Source: Synechococcus sp. BO 8801
GTDB taxonomy: Bacteria; Cyanobacteriota; Cyanobacteriia; PCC-6307; Cyanobiaceae
Assembly: GCF_002252675.1 (NCBI RefSeq)
Contig: NZ_NQKY01000013.1
Span: forward strand, 20,168-84,167
Length of the DNA stretch: 64,000 nt
Reading direction: 5' to 3'
Made by a program: the position numbers and the translations under genes. Under the pieces are notes generated by a model. That model saw only the letters and a list, made by a program, of their open reading frames with translations. It made no database searches and was not told the origin of the DNA. Below are positions 17,132 to 26,620 of the stretch, piece by piece (the first letter of the stretch is position 1; every line of letters starts with the position of its first letter).

Positions 17132-18724
17132 TCAGCCCAGGGCGGCCATCCGTCCCATGGCCACGGCGCCATGGCTGGCCAATTCGGCCGCCAGGCCGTT
17201 GGTGCTGGCTTCGTAGAGATCGATCGCCACCCGCGGCCAGAAGCCGATCACCAGGGTGGGCACCAGCAGGGTGAGACCGATCAGCAGCTCCCGGGGCTTC
17301 ATGTCACCCACCACCGCCAGGGCCGGGATCCTTGGACCGAAGAACACCCGGCGGCAGAGGGACAGCAGATAGACCGGGGTGAGCACCAGGCCGATGGCGG
17401 CCAGCACGATGGTGATCACCCGGAAGCCGACCGTGAAGCCGTCGTAGGAGGTGACCCCGAGGAACACGGTGATCTCACTGATGAAGCCGCTCATCCCGGG
17501 CAGGGCCAGGGAGGCCATGGAGCTGGCCAGGAAGAAGGCGAAGGTGATCGGCAGCACCTTGGCCAGACCGCCCATGTTGGGGATCGAGAGGGTCTCGGTG
17601 CGCTCGTAGAAGACGCCGGTGACGAAGAACATCGCCGCGGCGATGAGCCCGTGGCTGATCATCTGCAGCATGGCGCCGCTCATCCCCAGGGCATCGACGG
17701 CGCCGATGCCCAGCAGCACGAAGCCCATGTGGCTGACGGAACTGCAGGCGATGCGGCGCTTGACGTTGTCCTGGGCGAAGGCGTTGAGGGCCCCGTAGAT
17801 GATGTTGATGATCCCCAGAACGATCAGGGCCGGGGCCAGCCGCAGGTGCACCTCCGGCAGCATCTGGACGTTGAAACGCAGCAGGGCGTAGCCCCCCATC
17901 TTGAGCAGCACCCCCGCCAGCAGCATCGACACCGGCGCATTCGCCTCGCCGTGGGCATCGGGCAGCCAGGTGTGCAGCGGGAACATCGGCAGCTTGACCC
18001 CGAAACCGACCAGGAAGCCCAGGTAACAGAGCAGGCCGAAGGTTCCGCCGGGGGAACGGGCCGCCAGTTCGCTGAGGTTGAGGGTGAAGGTGTCGCCGGA
18101 GAGGGCCAGCGCCAGGCCGCTGATCAGGATCAGCAGGGAGGCGGTGGCCGTGTAGAGGATGAACTTGGTGGCGGCGTACTGGCGCTGCTTGCCGCCCCAG
18201 ATGGCGATCAGCAGGTAGACGGGCACCAGCTCCAGTTCCCAGGCCAGGAAGAACAGCAGGAAGTCCTGGGAGAGGAACACCAGGCTCTGGGCCGTGGCCT
18301 GCACGAGAAGCAGGGCGAAGTAGAGGCGGGTCTTGAGGCGGATGTTCCAGCTGGCCGCCACCGAGAGCAGGGTGACCAGGCCGCTGAGCACCACCAGGGG
18401 GGCGGAGAGACCATCGGCGGCGAGGGACCATTCCAGGCCGAGGGCCGGCACCCAGGCCACGCGCTCCACCAGCTGCAGGCCGCCGAGGCTGGCGTCGTAA
18501 TGGCGGGCGAAGACCCAGAGAATCAGGGCCAGATCCACGCCGAGCACCCCCAGGGCCAGGGTGCGGGGAAGGCGGGGGTCGCTGCCGTCACCGGGCAGCA
18601 GGGGCATCACCAGGGCGGCGGTGGCGGGCAGCAGCACGATCAGGCTGAGCCACGGAAAACCCGCCTCGGTGAGTCCGGAAGGTAGGGAAGAGGACGCGAG
18701 CGAAAGAGGCAGGCTGGCGTCCAT
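17132..18724 (-). CDS. ndhD: NAD(P)H-quinone oxidoreductase chain 4 (NdhD)
   Basis: NdhD is a proton-pumping antiporter-like subunit of the NDH-1 complex in thylakoid membranes. The 530-residue protein has about 14 hydrophobic helices and the antiporter-family residues in [14 protein letters not shown] (essential Glu), [20 protein letters not shown] (Lys and following helix) and [12 protein letters not shown]. Cyanobacteria keep several ndhD paralogues for respiration or CO2 uptake; no ndhF3/chpY neighbour is present, so the respiratory/cyclic type is favoured without proof. The ATG at 18724 directly follows a GTG that could also serve as start. Confidence 0.93.
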   Translation of the reverse strand: MDASLPLSLASSSLPSGLTEAGFPWLSLIVLLPATAALVMPLLPGDGSDPRLPRTLALGVLGVDLALILWVFARHYDASLGGLQLVERVAWVPALGLEWSLAADGLSAPLVVLSGLVTLLSVAASWNIRLKTRLYFALLLVQATAQSLVFLSQDFLLFFLAWELELVPVYLLIAIWGGKQRQYAATKFILYTATASLLILISGLALALSGDTFTLNLSELAARSPGGTFGLLCYLGFLVGFGVKLPMFPLHTWLPDAHGEANAPVSMLLAGVLLKMGGYALLRFNVQMLPEVHLRLAPALIVLGIINIIYGALNAFAQDNVKRRIACSSVSHMGFVLLGIGAVDALGMSGAMLQMISHGLIAAAMFFVTGVFYERTETLSIPNMGGLAKVLPITFAFFLASSMASLALPGMSGFISEITVFLGVTSYDGFTVGFRVITIVLAAIGLVLTPVYLLSLCRRVFFGPRIPALAVVGDMKPRELLIGLTLLVPTLVIGFWPRVAIDLYEASTNGLAAELASHGAVAMGRMAALG

Positions 18725-18817
18725 CACTGTGGGGTGCTCCAGGCAGGAAGTATGACGGCAGACGCTGCCGCTTCGGGACGATGTCCCCGGGCGGCAGAGC
18801 CTATCAACTGGGTAGTT

Positions 18818-19792
18818 CTACTCACCGAGAACGGTCTGTGGGTGGCTCCCCTCCGGCAGGGTGGCCCAGGTGCTGCCGCCCTCCTGGAGTCCCAGCACGG
18901 CGCTGTGGCTGCTCACCCCTTCCCCCAGCCAGGCGTGGGTCATGGCCTCCCCCACCGCCGCCGCCCGCTCCTCCGGGGCCAGGGCCAGCAGACTGGGCCC
19001 GGCGCCGCTGATCACGCAGCCCCAGGCCCCGGCCTCCATGGCGGCCTCCCGCACGGCCCTCCCCCCCTGGATCAGTCCCCAGCGGTAGGGCTCGTGGATG
19101 CGGTCGTGCATGCCATCGGCGATCAGATCGCCGTTGCCCGTGCGCAGCCCCTGCAGCAGCAGGGTGAGGGCCCCCAGGTTCATCACGGCGTCGCTGATCG
19201 GGATGCTGCGCGGCATGGCGCGGCGCGCCTCGCTCGTGCTCAGCCGGATGGTGGGGATGGCCACCACGGCCTTCACGGCCGGGTTCCACTCGCAGCGCAC
19301 CACCCGCCAGCGGTGGGAGGCGGCCCGCGCCGTCAGGCACAGCCCGCCGAGCAGGGAGGGAACCACGTTGTCGGGATGGCCCTCGATGTCGATGGCCAGT
19401 TCCAGCAGCTTCTCGCGGCTGAGGGGCTCCCCCACCAGGGCATTGGCGCCGATCAGGCCCGCCACGATGGCGGTGGCGCTGCTGCCCAGACCCCGGGCGG
19501 GGGGCACCGCCAGCTGCACCCGCGCCTCCAGGGCCACCGCCTCCACCCCCACCTCGCGCCAGACCCGCTGGGCCGAGCGGTAGACGAGGTTGTCGGGGCC
19601 GCCGCGCAGGTGGGCCCCCTCGGGACCCTCAATGATCAGCTCGAACCGCTCACCACCCCCCTCGATCACCCGCAGCTCGAAGCGGTTGCCGAGATCCAGG
19701 GCGGCGCCGAGGCAATCGAAACCCGGGCCGATGTTGGCGGTGGTGGCGGGTACCGCCACCACCACCCCCTGGCCGATCTGGGGCCGGACCAT
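18818..19792 (-). CDS. thrB: Homoserine kinase
   Basis: ThrB phosphorylates homoserine on the way to threonine. The 324-residue GHMP kinase has VPATTANIGPGFDCLGAAL at its N-terminus, the ATP-binding loop PPARGLGSSATAIVAGLIGA around residue 100, and ISGAGPSLLAL near residue 265. The ATG at 19792 is taken as start; two codons further up a TTG is also possible. It follows glk on the same strand with 36 bp between, and may be in one unit with thrS and glk. Confidence 0.95.
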   Translation of the reverse strand: MVRPQIGQGVVVAVPATTANIGPGFDCLGAALDLGNRFELRVIEGGGERFELIIEGPEGAHLRGGPDNLVYRSAQRVWREVGVEAVALEARVQLAVPPARGLGSSATAIVAGLIGANALVGEPLSREKLLELAIDIEGHPDNVVPSLLGGLCLTARAASHRWRVVRCEWNPAVKAVVAIPTIRLSTSEARRAMPRSIPISDAVMNLGALTLLLQGLRTGNGDLIADGMHDRIHEPYRWGLIQGGRAVREAAMEAGAWGCVISGAGPSLLALAPEERAAAVGEAMTHAWLGEGVSSHSAVLGLQEGGSTWATLPEGSHPQTVLGE

Positions 19793-19828
19793 AAACAACC
19801 TGTCGTTGGGCTCAGTGTTGCAGCCGAC

Positions 19829-20860
19829 TCAGCCCAGCAGCATCCGGGCCCGGCAGGCGGCGCTGAAGGTGCCGACCCCAGGATCCACCACGGCGGTGAT
19901 GGGCATCGGCTCCAGGGTGGAGCGCAGCCGGCCCTTGTTCAGAAACGGGCCCTGGAAGGCTTCGGAGCGCAAGCCGTCCAGCAGCTTGGCGGCCGTGCCC
20001 CCCGCCAGCCAGAGTCCGCCGCGGCTCAGACAGGCCAGGGCGAGATCGCCGCAGACACTGCCATAGGCACCCAGCCAGAGCTCCAGGGCCCGAGCCGCCA
20101 GGGGATCCCTGGCGGCGGCGGCGAGGGCCACCGCCGCCGGCAGGTCGGCCCGGTCCGGCCCATCGCCGGCCTCGCTCCAGAGCCGGGCAGGGCCGCTGAG
20201 GGGGTGGTCGCCGCCGGGGTGGTGCCGGTCGAGCAGCCAGCGGGCCACGTGCCCCAGACCGGTGCCGCTCACCACCCGCTCGATCGAGATCCGCTCCAGG
20301 GCCAGATCGGCCCTGAGCCACTGCTTCAGGTCCCATTCCGCCGCGGAACGGGGGGCGAACTCCCCGTGGGCCGCTTCGCTGGGGATGGCCCGCAGGCCCG
20401 CGGCGGTGGGCAGGCCCATGGCCACCCCCAGGCCGGTGCCGGCCCCCAGCACCAGCAGAGGCGCCTGGGGATCCCGCTGGCCCTCGCGCACGGGAGCCGT
20501 CTGGGCCGCATCGAGATGGGGCAGGCCGTAGATCAGCACGGCGAAATCGTTGACCAGCTCCACCAGCGGCAGCCCGCAGCTGCGGGCCAGGCCGGCGCTG
20601 TCGAGCACCCAGGGAAGGTTGGTGAGCCGGGCCCGCCCCCCCTCCACCGGACCGGCCACCGCGAAGCAGGCGGCGGCCGGAACACCGCCGGCCACCGGCC
20701 CGGCGACGGCCAGGAAGTGGCGCACCATCGGGGCCAGGTCCTGCCAGTCCGCCGAGGCGAACCGCTCCTCCAGCACCAGCTCGGGCCGCTCCCCACCTGG
20801 CCGCCAGAGGCTGAGCAGGGTCTTGGTGCCACCGATGTCGCCCGCCAGCAGGAGGCTCAT
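19829..20860 (-). CDS. glk: Glucokinase
   Basis: This 343-residue ROK-unrelated bacterial glucokinase converts glucose to glucose-6-phosphate. The phosphate loop LLAGDIGGTKTLLSLW is at the N-terminus, followed by FAVAGPVEGG, LPWVLDS, VNDFAVLIYGL (catalytic Asp) and VLGAGTGLGVAMG. Its ATG overlaps the stop of thrS by 4 bp, so it is translated from the thrS message. Length and motif order are normal for the Glk family. Confidence 0.95.
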   Translation of the reverse strand: MSLLLAGDIGGTKTLLSLWRPGGERPELVLEERFASADWQDLAPMVRHFLAVAGPVAGGVPAAACFAVAGPVEGGRARLTNLPWVLDSAGLARSCGLPLVELVNDFAVLIYGLPHLDAAQTAPVREGQRDPQAPLLVLGAGTGLGVAMGLPTAAGLRAIPSEAAHGEFAPRSAAEWDLKQWLRADLALERISIERVVSGTGLGHVARWLLDRHHPGGDHPLSGPARLWSEAGDGPDRADLPAAVALAAAARDPLAARALELWLGAYGSVCGDLALACLSRGGLWLAGGTAAKLLDGLRSEAFQGPFLNKGRLRSTLEPMPITAVVDPGVGTFSAACRARMLLG

Positions 20861-22704
20861 GCCAGGGCCAGGGTGGCCAGCCGGCCAGCGTTGGCCGTGG
20901 CGGCGGCGGCCACCAGGGCGTCCGCGGCCACGCTGCCCAGATCCCCCTGGCGGCGGCTGCGCAGGCTGACCGTGCGGGTTTCGGCTTCCCGGGCACCGAT
21001 CACCCCCAGCACCGGGATCTTCATCTGCTCGCCGTTGCGGATCAGCTTGCCGAGCCGATCCCCGCTGTGGTCGATGCCGGCGCGGATGCCGGAGGCCGCC
21101 AGCAGGCCCCGGAGTTCTTCGGCCCAGGGGAGGGCCTCATCGGTGACGGGCAGCAGCCGCACCTGCTCGGGGGCGAGCCAGAAGGGGAAATCGCCGGCGT
21201 AGTTCTCCACCATCACGCCGAAGAAGCGCTCCAGGGAGCCGAAGATGGCGCGGTGGATCATGATCGGCCGGCAGCGGCTGCCGTCGGCGGCCACGTAGTT
21301 CAGATCGAAGCGTTCCGGCAGGTTGAAATCGAGCTGGATCGTGGAGCACTGCCACAGCCGGCCGATCGCATCCTCGATCTTGAGGTCGATCTTCGGCCCG
21401 TAGAAGGCGCCGCCCCCCTCGTCCACCTTGTAGGCCCAGCCCTTGCGCTCCAGGGCCTCCACCAGGCCGGCGGTGGCGAGCTCCCACACCGCGTCCTCGC
21501 CGATCGACTTCTCGGGGCGGGTGGAGAGATGGATCTCGTAACTGCGGAAATCGAAGGTGGAGAGGATGCGCTCGGTGAGGTTGAGCACCCGCAGGATCTC
21601 ATCGGAGATCTGCTCCGGCAGGCAGAAGACGTGGGCGTCGTCCTGGGTGAAGCCGCGCACCCGCATCAGCCCGTGCATCACCCCGGGCCGCTCGTAGCGG
21701 TAGACGGTGCCGAGCTCGGCCCAGCGGATCGGCAGCTCCCGGTAGGAGCGCAGCCGGCTGGCGAAGGTGAGCACGTGGAACGGGCAGTTCATCGGCTTGA
21801 GCTGGTACTGCCGCTCGTCCACCGCCATGGGCCCGAACATGCTCTCGCTGTAGAAGTCGAGGTGGCCCGAGGTCTTCCAGAGGCTCAGGTCGGCCACGTG
21901 GGGGGTGTAGAGGAGCTCGTAGCCGTCCTCGAAGTGGGCCGCGCGCCAGAAGTCCTCGATCAGCAGCCGCATGCGGGCACCGCGGGGGTGCCAGAACACC
22001 AGACCGGCGCCGGCCTCCTCCTCGATCGAGAACAGGTCCAGGTCGGTGCCCAGCCGTCGGTGGTCACGGCGCAGGGCCTCCTCCTTGCGCCGCTTGTGCT
22101 CCGCCAGCTGCTCGGGCGTTTCCCAGGCGGTGCCGTAGATGCGCTGCAGCTGGGCGCGCTTCTCATCACCCCGCCAGTAGGCCCCGGCCACGCTTTCGAG
22201 GGCGAAGGCCTTGGGGTTGAGCTCGCCGGTGTTGGCCACATGGGGACCGGCGCAGAGGTCCCACCACTGGTCGCCCAGGGTGTAGAGGGTGATCGGCTCG
22301 CTGAGCCCCTCCAGGATCTCCAGCTTGTAGGGCTCGTTCTGGGCCCGGATCCGCCGCTCCGCCTCCTCGCGGCTGACTTCGATGCGCTCCAGGGGAAGCT
22401 TGCGGGCAATGATCTTGCCCATCTCCTTCTGGATGGCCTTGAGATCAGCCTCGGTGAAGGGGTCCGGGTTGTCGAAGTCGTAGTAGAAGCCGCTCTCGGT
22501 CCAGGGACCGATGGTGACCTGGGCCCCTGGGAAGAGCTTCTGCACCGCCATGGCGAGCACGTGGCTCATCGAATGGCGGATGCGCAGCAGCTGGGGGCTT
22601 TCGCTCGTCTTCGGCAGCACGATGGCGGCAGCCTCGGTGGCGACACCACTGGAGGCGGCGGGGCTGGAGGCCGGTGGCACCGGTGAAGGGGGCGCGGACG
22701 TCAT
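20857..22704 (-). CDS. thrS: Threonine-tRNA ligase
   Basis: ThrS charges tRNA-Thr. The 615-residue enzyme has the editing (N2) domain with RHSMSHVLAMAVQKLFPG and DLCAGPHV (about residues 40-220), the class II core with motif 2 and the zinc-binding Cys in QLKPMNCPFHVLTF, GRLWQCSTIQLDFNLPERF, HRAIFGSLERFFG (motif 3), and an anticodon-binding domain. The first 35 residues are Pro/Ala/Ser-rich, and the N-terminal TGS domain found in the E. coli enzyme is missing. The stop overlaps the glk start. Confidence 0.96.
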   Translation of the reverse strand: MTSAPPSPVPPASSPAASSGVATEAAAIVLPKTSESPQLLRIRHSMSHVLAMAVQKLFPGAQVTIGPWTESGFYYDFDNPDPFTEADLKAIQKEMGKIIARKLPLERIEVSREEAERRIRAQNEPYKLEILEGLSEPITLYTLGDQWWDLCAGPHVANTGELNPKAFALESVAGAYWRGDEKRAQLQRIYGTAWETPEQLAEHKRRKEEALRRDHRRLGTDLDLFSIEEEAGAGLVFWHPRGARMRLLIEDFWRAAHFEDGYELLYTPHVADLSLWKTSGHLDFYSESMFGPMAVDERQYQLKPMNCPFHVLTFASRLRSYRELPIRWAELGTVYRYERPGVMHGLMRVRGFTQDDAHVFCLPEQISDEILRVLNLTERILSTFDFRSYEIHLSTRPEKSIGEDAVWELATAGLVEALERKGWAYKVDEGGGAFYGPKIDLKIEDAIGRLWQCSTIQLDFNLPERFDLNYVAADGSRCRPIMIHRAIFGSLERFFGVMVENYAGDFPFWLAPEQVRLLPVTDEALPWAEELRGLLAASGIRAGIDHSGDRLGKLIRNGEQMKIPVLGVIGAREAETRTVSLRSRRQGDLGSVAADALVAAAATANAGRLATLALA

Positions 22705-22835
22705 GGAGGCAACCTGTTGAAGGCATGGTATCCAGGCCCACCGATGGCCCCCCGGCCAGCGCCGGTACCGGGGGTCGGTACCGGGGGCCGGTGCGACCGT
22801 CGATCGGCCCTAAGTTGGAGGGGCTGAGCACTCTG

Positions 22836-23369
22836 ATGGCCGCCCGACCCACGCCAGGACCCGTCCAGAGCGCAGTGCAGCGGCCAGCTCCCGTTGTCCC
22901 GGAGGGATCGGGGCTGAACCGGGCGGCCGAACGGCGCAGCGTCGCCCTCAGCTACCTGCTGTGGTGCACCTGCCTGGTGGGGCTGTGCGGCCTGCCGCGC
23001 TTCTACAACCGCAAGCCCCTGAGCGGCACCCTCTGGCTGCTCACCTTCGGCCTCTGCGGCATCGGCCAGCTGCTGGATCTGGTGCTGCTGCCCGACATGG
23101 TGCGCCAGGCCAACCAGTCGCTGCTGCTGGAGGAGGCCCTGGCGGGCCGCGAGACGGCGTCCTACCCGCCGATCGAACGCCAGCTGCTCCAGCTCGCCCG
23201 CCGCACCGGCAAGGCCGGCTTCACCCTCAACGACGCCCTGCTGGAGCTCCAGCTGCCCCCCCAGGCCAACAGCAGTGTGGTCAGCGCCGAGATCGAGCGG
23301 CTGCTGCTCAACCACCTGCTGGACGTGGGCAACGACGAACGGGGCCGGGTGGTCTACCGGGAACCGTGA
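22836..23369 (+). CDS. TM2 domain-containing protein
   Basis: The 177-residue protein has a disordered N-terminus (to about residue 30), a TM2 domain made of two helices around a short turn (SYLLWCTCLVGLCGLPRFY, then LWLLTFGLCGIGQLLDLVLL), and a soluble C-terminal part resembling a small winged helix (LLQLARRTGKAGFTLNDALL, VVSAEIERLLLNHLL). Two-helix TM2 proteins are common in cyanobacteria without assigned function. The frame is open upstream, but the ATG at 22836 fits the conserved part and clears the divergent thrS start. It ends 6 bp from the convergent muramidase gene. Confidence 0.75.
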   Translation: MAARPTPGPVQSAVQRPAPVVPEGSGLNRAAERRSVALSYLLWCTCLVGLCGLPRFYNRKPLSGTLWLLTFGLCGIGQLLDLVLLPDMVRQANQSLLLEEALAGRETASYPPIERQLLQLARRTGKAGFTLNDALLELQLPPQANSSVVSAEIERLLLNHLLDVGNDERGRVVYREP

Positions 23370-23375
23370 GGCCGA

Positions 23376-24032
23376 TCAGGCACTGGTGAGGCGCCGCTGC
23401 CGCTCCAGTTCCCGGTCGTAGAAGCGTTGCAGCTCGGTGCGGCACTTCACCGGCTGGCCGTAGTGGCTGTCGCCCGCCAGGTTCGGCAGGGAGGCCCATT
23501 CCGGTGCCAGCCGTGCCAGCATCTCGGGCGTCAGGCCCTGGCGGTCGAAGCTCCCCAGGGCACCGCGCTGCTGGATCAGATGCAGGGCGGCCTGGTCCTG
23601 GCTGGCGGGGCCGAAGTCCCGGAGTCCGAGGCGTTCAGCCGCCCGATCCCAGGTGGTGGGCAGGAACTGGTAGGCACCGGCGGCGGCACTGGCATAGCCG
23701 CGCCGCACCACGGTGTCGGGGTGACGGCTGAGGTCGCCGAAGCGGTCCCCGCCGAAGAGCACCCGGTAGCCGTCGTCGCTGCCGCCCAGCCAGGTGCCTT
23801 CGGCGTAGCGGATCGTGTTGAGCAGGGCGCGCCGCTCGGGGGTGATCCCGTAGGGGCCGGGGGCGCTCGCCACCACCGGCCGGGCGGCGGGCTGGGGGGC
23901 GGGACGGACCACCTGTGGGGGGACGGGGGCGGCCGGGCGTTGCACCATCGGCAGCATCAGGAGCAGCACCAGGGTGAGGGGGCCACGCTGGAGCGGCTTC
24001 GGCGGCGACGGGAGGGGGCGACGCAAGGGCAA
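23376..24032 (-). CDS. Exported lysozyme/muramidase-like glycosidase (GH104/lambda endolysin type)
   Basis: The 218-residue product has an N-terminal hydrophobic segment (LTLVLLLMLPMV), a Pro-rich linker, and from about residue 62 a lysozyme-type domain: TPERRALLNTIRYAEGT (with the catalytic-type Glu), YRVLFGG, SAAAGAYQFLPTTWDRAA, and QDQAALHLIQQRGAL. This order matches phage lambda-like endolysin domains found in many cyanobacterial genomes as resident genes. The frame opens with TTG at 24032; the true start may be one of two nearby TTG codons. Likely role: peptidoglycan turnover in the periplasm. Confidence 0.8.
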   Translation of the reverse strand: MPLRRPLPSPPKPLQRGPLTLVLLLMLPMVQRPAAPVPPQVVRPAPQPAARPVVASAPGPYGITPERRALLNTIRYAEGTWLGGSDDGYRVLFGGDRFGDLSRHPDTVVRRGYASAAAGAYQFLPTTWDRAAERLGLRDFGPASQDQAALHLIQQRGALGSFDRQGLTPEMLARLAPEWASLPNLAGDSHYGQPVKCRTELQRFYDRELERQRRLTSA

Positions 24033-24329
24033 GCGGTCGTCAGGGATCCATGACCCTGCTCAGGCCCGGGCCCTGGACGCGAGACCCCGTCGCCCGTACT
24101 GGACAGACCGGGGCCCGGTGTGCTTGCGAACCCCCTCCAGAAGGCGGGCTTTCAGGAAATATTCAGTCGGGAGCAGGGGGGCGCGGGAAACCGGCGGCCG
24201 CTGACCGCCCCCACCGGGCAACAGGCAGGTGCCGGTACACCCACAGCAAACGATCAGCTGTCGTGATCAATACATAACGATTGATTCACGCTTTTACCGG
24301 GCCCCTTGCCGCCAGAACCGCCCCCCGGT
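24033..24329. other. Intergenic region upstream of the muramidase gene and downstream of trpS
   Basis: Just under 300 bp. The part from about 24240 to 24300 is A+T rich and holds two small inverted repeats (GATCA/TGATC at 24251-24267 and ATCAAT/ATTGAT at 24265-24284). The rest is G+C rich with no coding signs. I found no clear terminator for trpS and no RNA gene. Confidence 0.4.
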
Positions 24330-25367
24330 TCAATCCTGAGCCAGGAAACCGAGGGCGCTGCGGACCCGCTGCAGGGTCGCAGCGGCCACGCCCGAAGCCC
24401 GCTCCCGCCCGTCCCTGAGCACCGACTCGAGGTGGCCAGGGTCGCTGCGCAACTCCGTGTAGCGCTGCTGCAGGGGCCGCAGGGCCTCCACCGCGGCATC
24501 CGCCAGCAGGGGTTTGAAGGCCCCCCAGCCCATGGCGGCGCAGTCCGCCGCCGCCCGCTCGCGGCCCACGCCGGAGAGCAGGGCATAGAGGCTGAGCAGG
24601 TTGTCGGCCTCCGGCCGCTCCGGGTTGCCGAACTCCAGGCCCATGACCGGGTCGGTCTTGGCCCGCTTGATCTTGCGGGTGATGAGCTCGGGCGGGTCCA
24701 GCAGGGTGATGCGGGAGCCCTCGTTGGGGTCGCTCTTGCTCATCTTGCTGCTGCCGTCGGTGAGGCTCATCACCCGGGCCCCCTCCTTCAGGATCAGGGG
24801 CTCGGGCACCTTGAGGACGGGGTGCTCAGGATCCGGGGCGTAGCGGGCGTTGATGCGCTGCTGGGCGATGTCGCGGGCCAGCTCCAGGTGCTGCTTCTGG
24901 TCTTCCCCCACCGGCACCCGATCGGCGTCATAGAGAAGGATGTCCGCGGCCATCAGCACCGGGTAATCCAGCAGGCCAGCCGAGACGTTGTCGCCCTGCT
25001 TGAGCGCCTTCTCCTTGAACTGGATCATGCGCTCCAGCCAGTTGAGCGGCGTGACGCAGTTGAGCAGCCAGCAGAGCTCGCTGTGCTGGCTGACGTGGCT
25101 CTGAACGAACACCGTCGAACGCTGCGGATCGATGCCGCAGGCCAGGTACAGGGCCGCCGTGGTGAGGGTGTCCTCGGCCAGGCGCTTCGGATCGTGGGGC
25201 ACGGTGATCGCGTGCAGGTCGACCACGCAGAAGAAGGTCTCGTGGCTGTCCTGCAGGGCCACCCAGTTGCGGATCGCCCCCAGCCAGTTGCCCAGGTGCA
25301 GGGCCCCGGTGGGCTGCACGCCGGACAGCACCCGGGGCCGCGCCGTCCTGGCGCCGGTGTCGCTCAC
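24330..25367 (-). CDS. trpS: Tryptophan-tRNA ligase
   Basis: TrpS charges tRNA-Trp. The 345-residue class I synthetase has the HIGH-type motif in SGVQPTGALHLGNWLGA and the KMSKS-type motif in SSKMSKSDPNEGSRI, with DLHAIT and LLYDADRVPVGEDQKQHLEL between them, all standard for bacterial TrpRS. Its start overlaps the end of the upstream small gene by 4 bp. Confidence 0.97.
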   Translation of the reverse strand: MSDTGARTARPRVLSGVQPTGALHLGNWLGAIRNWVALQDSHETFFCVVDLHAITVPHDPKRLAEDTLTTAALYLACGIDPQRSTVFVQSHVSQHSELCWLLNCVTPLNWLERMIQFKEKALKQGDNVSAGLLDYPVLMAADILLYDADRVPVGEDQKQHLELARDIAQQRINARYAPDPEHPVLKVPEPLILKEGARVMSLTDGSSKMSKSDPNEGSRITLLDPPELITRKIKRAKTDPVMGLEFGNPERPEADNLLSLYALLSGVGRERAAADCAAMGWGAFKPLLADAAVEALRPLQQRYTELRSDPGHLESVLRDGRERASGVAAATLQRVRSALGFLAQD

Positions 25368-25933
25368 GCTTCCGGAGTGGCGTCGCCCTCGGTGTCGGCG
25401 GAGGCCGTCGCCCCCTCAGCCGCCTCAGGGGCGGCCTCCGCGGCCTCGGCGGAATCAACGTCCTGGGCTTCAGCCTCGGCCTCGGCCTCCGGCGCTTCAG
25501 CCGGGGCTTCGGCTTCGATCACCGCCACCGGGGCAGCGGGCCGGCTGGGCCGGGCGAAGGGGTCGATCCGGGCACCGCCGTGGCCGCCACGGCCCACCTG
25601 GCGGGGCTGGCCATCGCCACCGCCCCGTCGGGGCTCACCCCCCCGGGGAGCGGGGACGCGGGATCCCGCCTGGGCCCGGTGCTCGGCCACCAGGGCCTCG
25701 AGCTGTCCCTTCTCCAGCTGGTCGGCGAGGGTGCGGAGGGCAAAACCCAGCACCGCGACGGTGGAGCGCAGGCCGAAGGCCTCCTGCAGGGCGCGGGCGG
25801 CCTGCATCTCGTTGTCGCTGAGGCGGATGCGGAAGCCGCCGGGCTCCCGGTTCGGCCCCGAACGGCCGCCCCGCTCGGGGGCATCCCCGCGGCCGGAGCC
25901 CACGGGATGAGGGGTGTTGGTGTCGTCCGCCAT
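25364..25933 (-). CDS. Cyanobacterial protein with RHH-like N-terminal segment and acidic tail
   Basis: This 189-residue protein is not recognised as a named family. After a charged start, residues 33-80 (FRIRLSDNEMQAARALQEAF and the following helix) look like a short beta strand plus two helices, which could be a ribbon-helix-helix fold; this is a guess. The middle is Arg/Gly-rich and the last 50 residues are an Ala/Glu-rich acidic tail, probably disordered. It overlaps trpS by 4 bp (ATGA) and directly follows another unknown gene, so the three may be one transcript. Confidence 0.6.
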   Translation of the reverse strand: MADDTNTPHPVGSGRGDAPERGGRSGPNREPGGFRIRLSDNEMQAARALQEAFGLRSTVAVLGFALRTLADQLEKGQLEALVAEHRAQAGSRVPAPRGGEPRRGGGDGQPRQVGRGGHGGARIDPFARPSRPAAPVAVIEAEAPAEAPEAEAEAEAQDVDSAEAAEAAPEAAEGATASADTEGDATPEA

Positions 25934-25948
25934 GGCCGCAGCCCGCAA

Positions 25949-26533
25949 TCAGGGGCAAGTGTCGCGCATCGACGTCCGGCCGGCGGCGACGTCAGGACCC
26001 AGCCACAGCAGCCGGTGCCTGCCCAGGCGGGCGCTGCCGTCCCGCCGGGCCAGCACCAGCAGCGGCACGGGCCGGGGCCCGCCGGCGGCGAAGCGCAGCC
26101 GGTACTGCTGGAGCAGGTCCAGGTAGGTCTCGAGCGTCCAGCCCTGGGTGCCCCGCTCCTGGGCGGCCCAGAACTTCCGCAGCGCCTCCCGGCAGGCCTC
26201 CGCCCCGAAGTCCTCCCAGCAGAGCCGCTCGGCCTCCCAGGCCGGACGACCGGCGGCCACCAGCTCCCGGTAGCGCCGCAGCTCGGGGGCCTCCTGGCTG
26301 CAGTCCGGCGGCAGGCGGCTGGCCAGGTGTTCCACCGGGACCCGGCTCAGGCGCAGCCAGCAGCGCTCCAGCAGCAGCACCGGCAGGCCGCCGTGCCAGT
26401 GGTCGCTGCCCTCCAGTTCCTCCAGGGCGCGACGCAGCTCCTCCAGGTGGGGGTCCAGCAGGAACAGGCCGTCCAGCGTCGCAGCCGGGCCGGACGTCAC
26501 AGCCTTGCCGTAACGGGCATCGGAAGACGGCAC
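25949..26533 (-). CDS. Hypothetical protein
   Basis: A 194-residue protein of unknown function, first gene of the possible trpS unit. It is soluble, rich in Leu, Arg and Trp, with a helical middle (LLERCWLRLSRVPVEHLASR) and a C-terminal stretch containing YLDLLQQYRLRF. No motif is recognised. The frame opens with GTG at 26533; an in-frame GTG at 26500 is another possible start. G+C content and codon use match the neighbours. Confidence 0.5.
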   Translation of the reverse strand: MPSSDARYGKAVTSGPAATLDGLFLLDPHLEELRRALEELEGSDHWHGGLPVLLLERCWLRLSRVPVEHLASRLPPDCSQEAPELRRYRELVAAGRPAWEAERLCWEDFGAEACREALRKFWAAQERGTQGWTLETYLDLLQQYRLRFAAGGPRPVPLLVLARRDGSARLGRHRLLWLGPDVAAGRTSMRDTCP

Positions 26534-26620
26534 GGAGGGGACCCGGACGACAGAACGAATAATGCTGGGTCCAGCAGGGATCTGCAGGGACGGTGTCTTA
26601 AGGGAGGTGGACGCGGGGGT

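Noticed and set aside
16376..18685. Open frame of 769 codons on the plus strand
   Set aside because: Antisense to prlC and ndhD, low-complexity Gln/His/Gly sequence, no domain; a shadow caused by codon bias.
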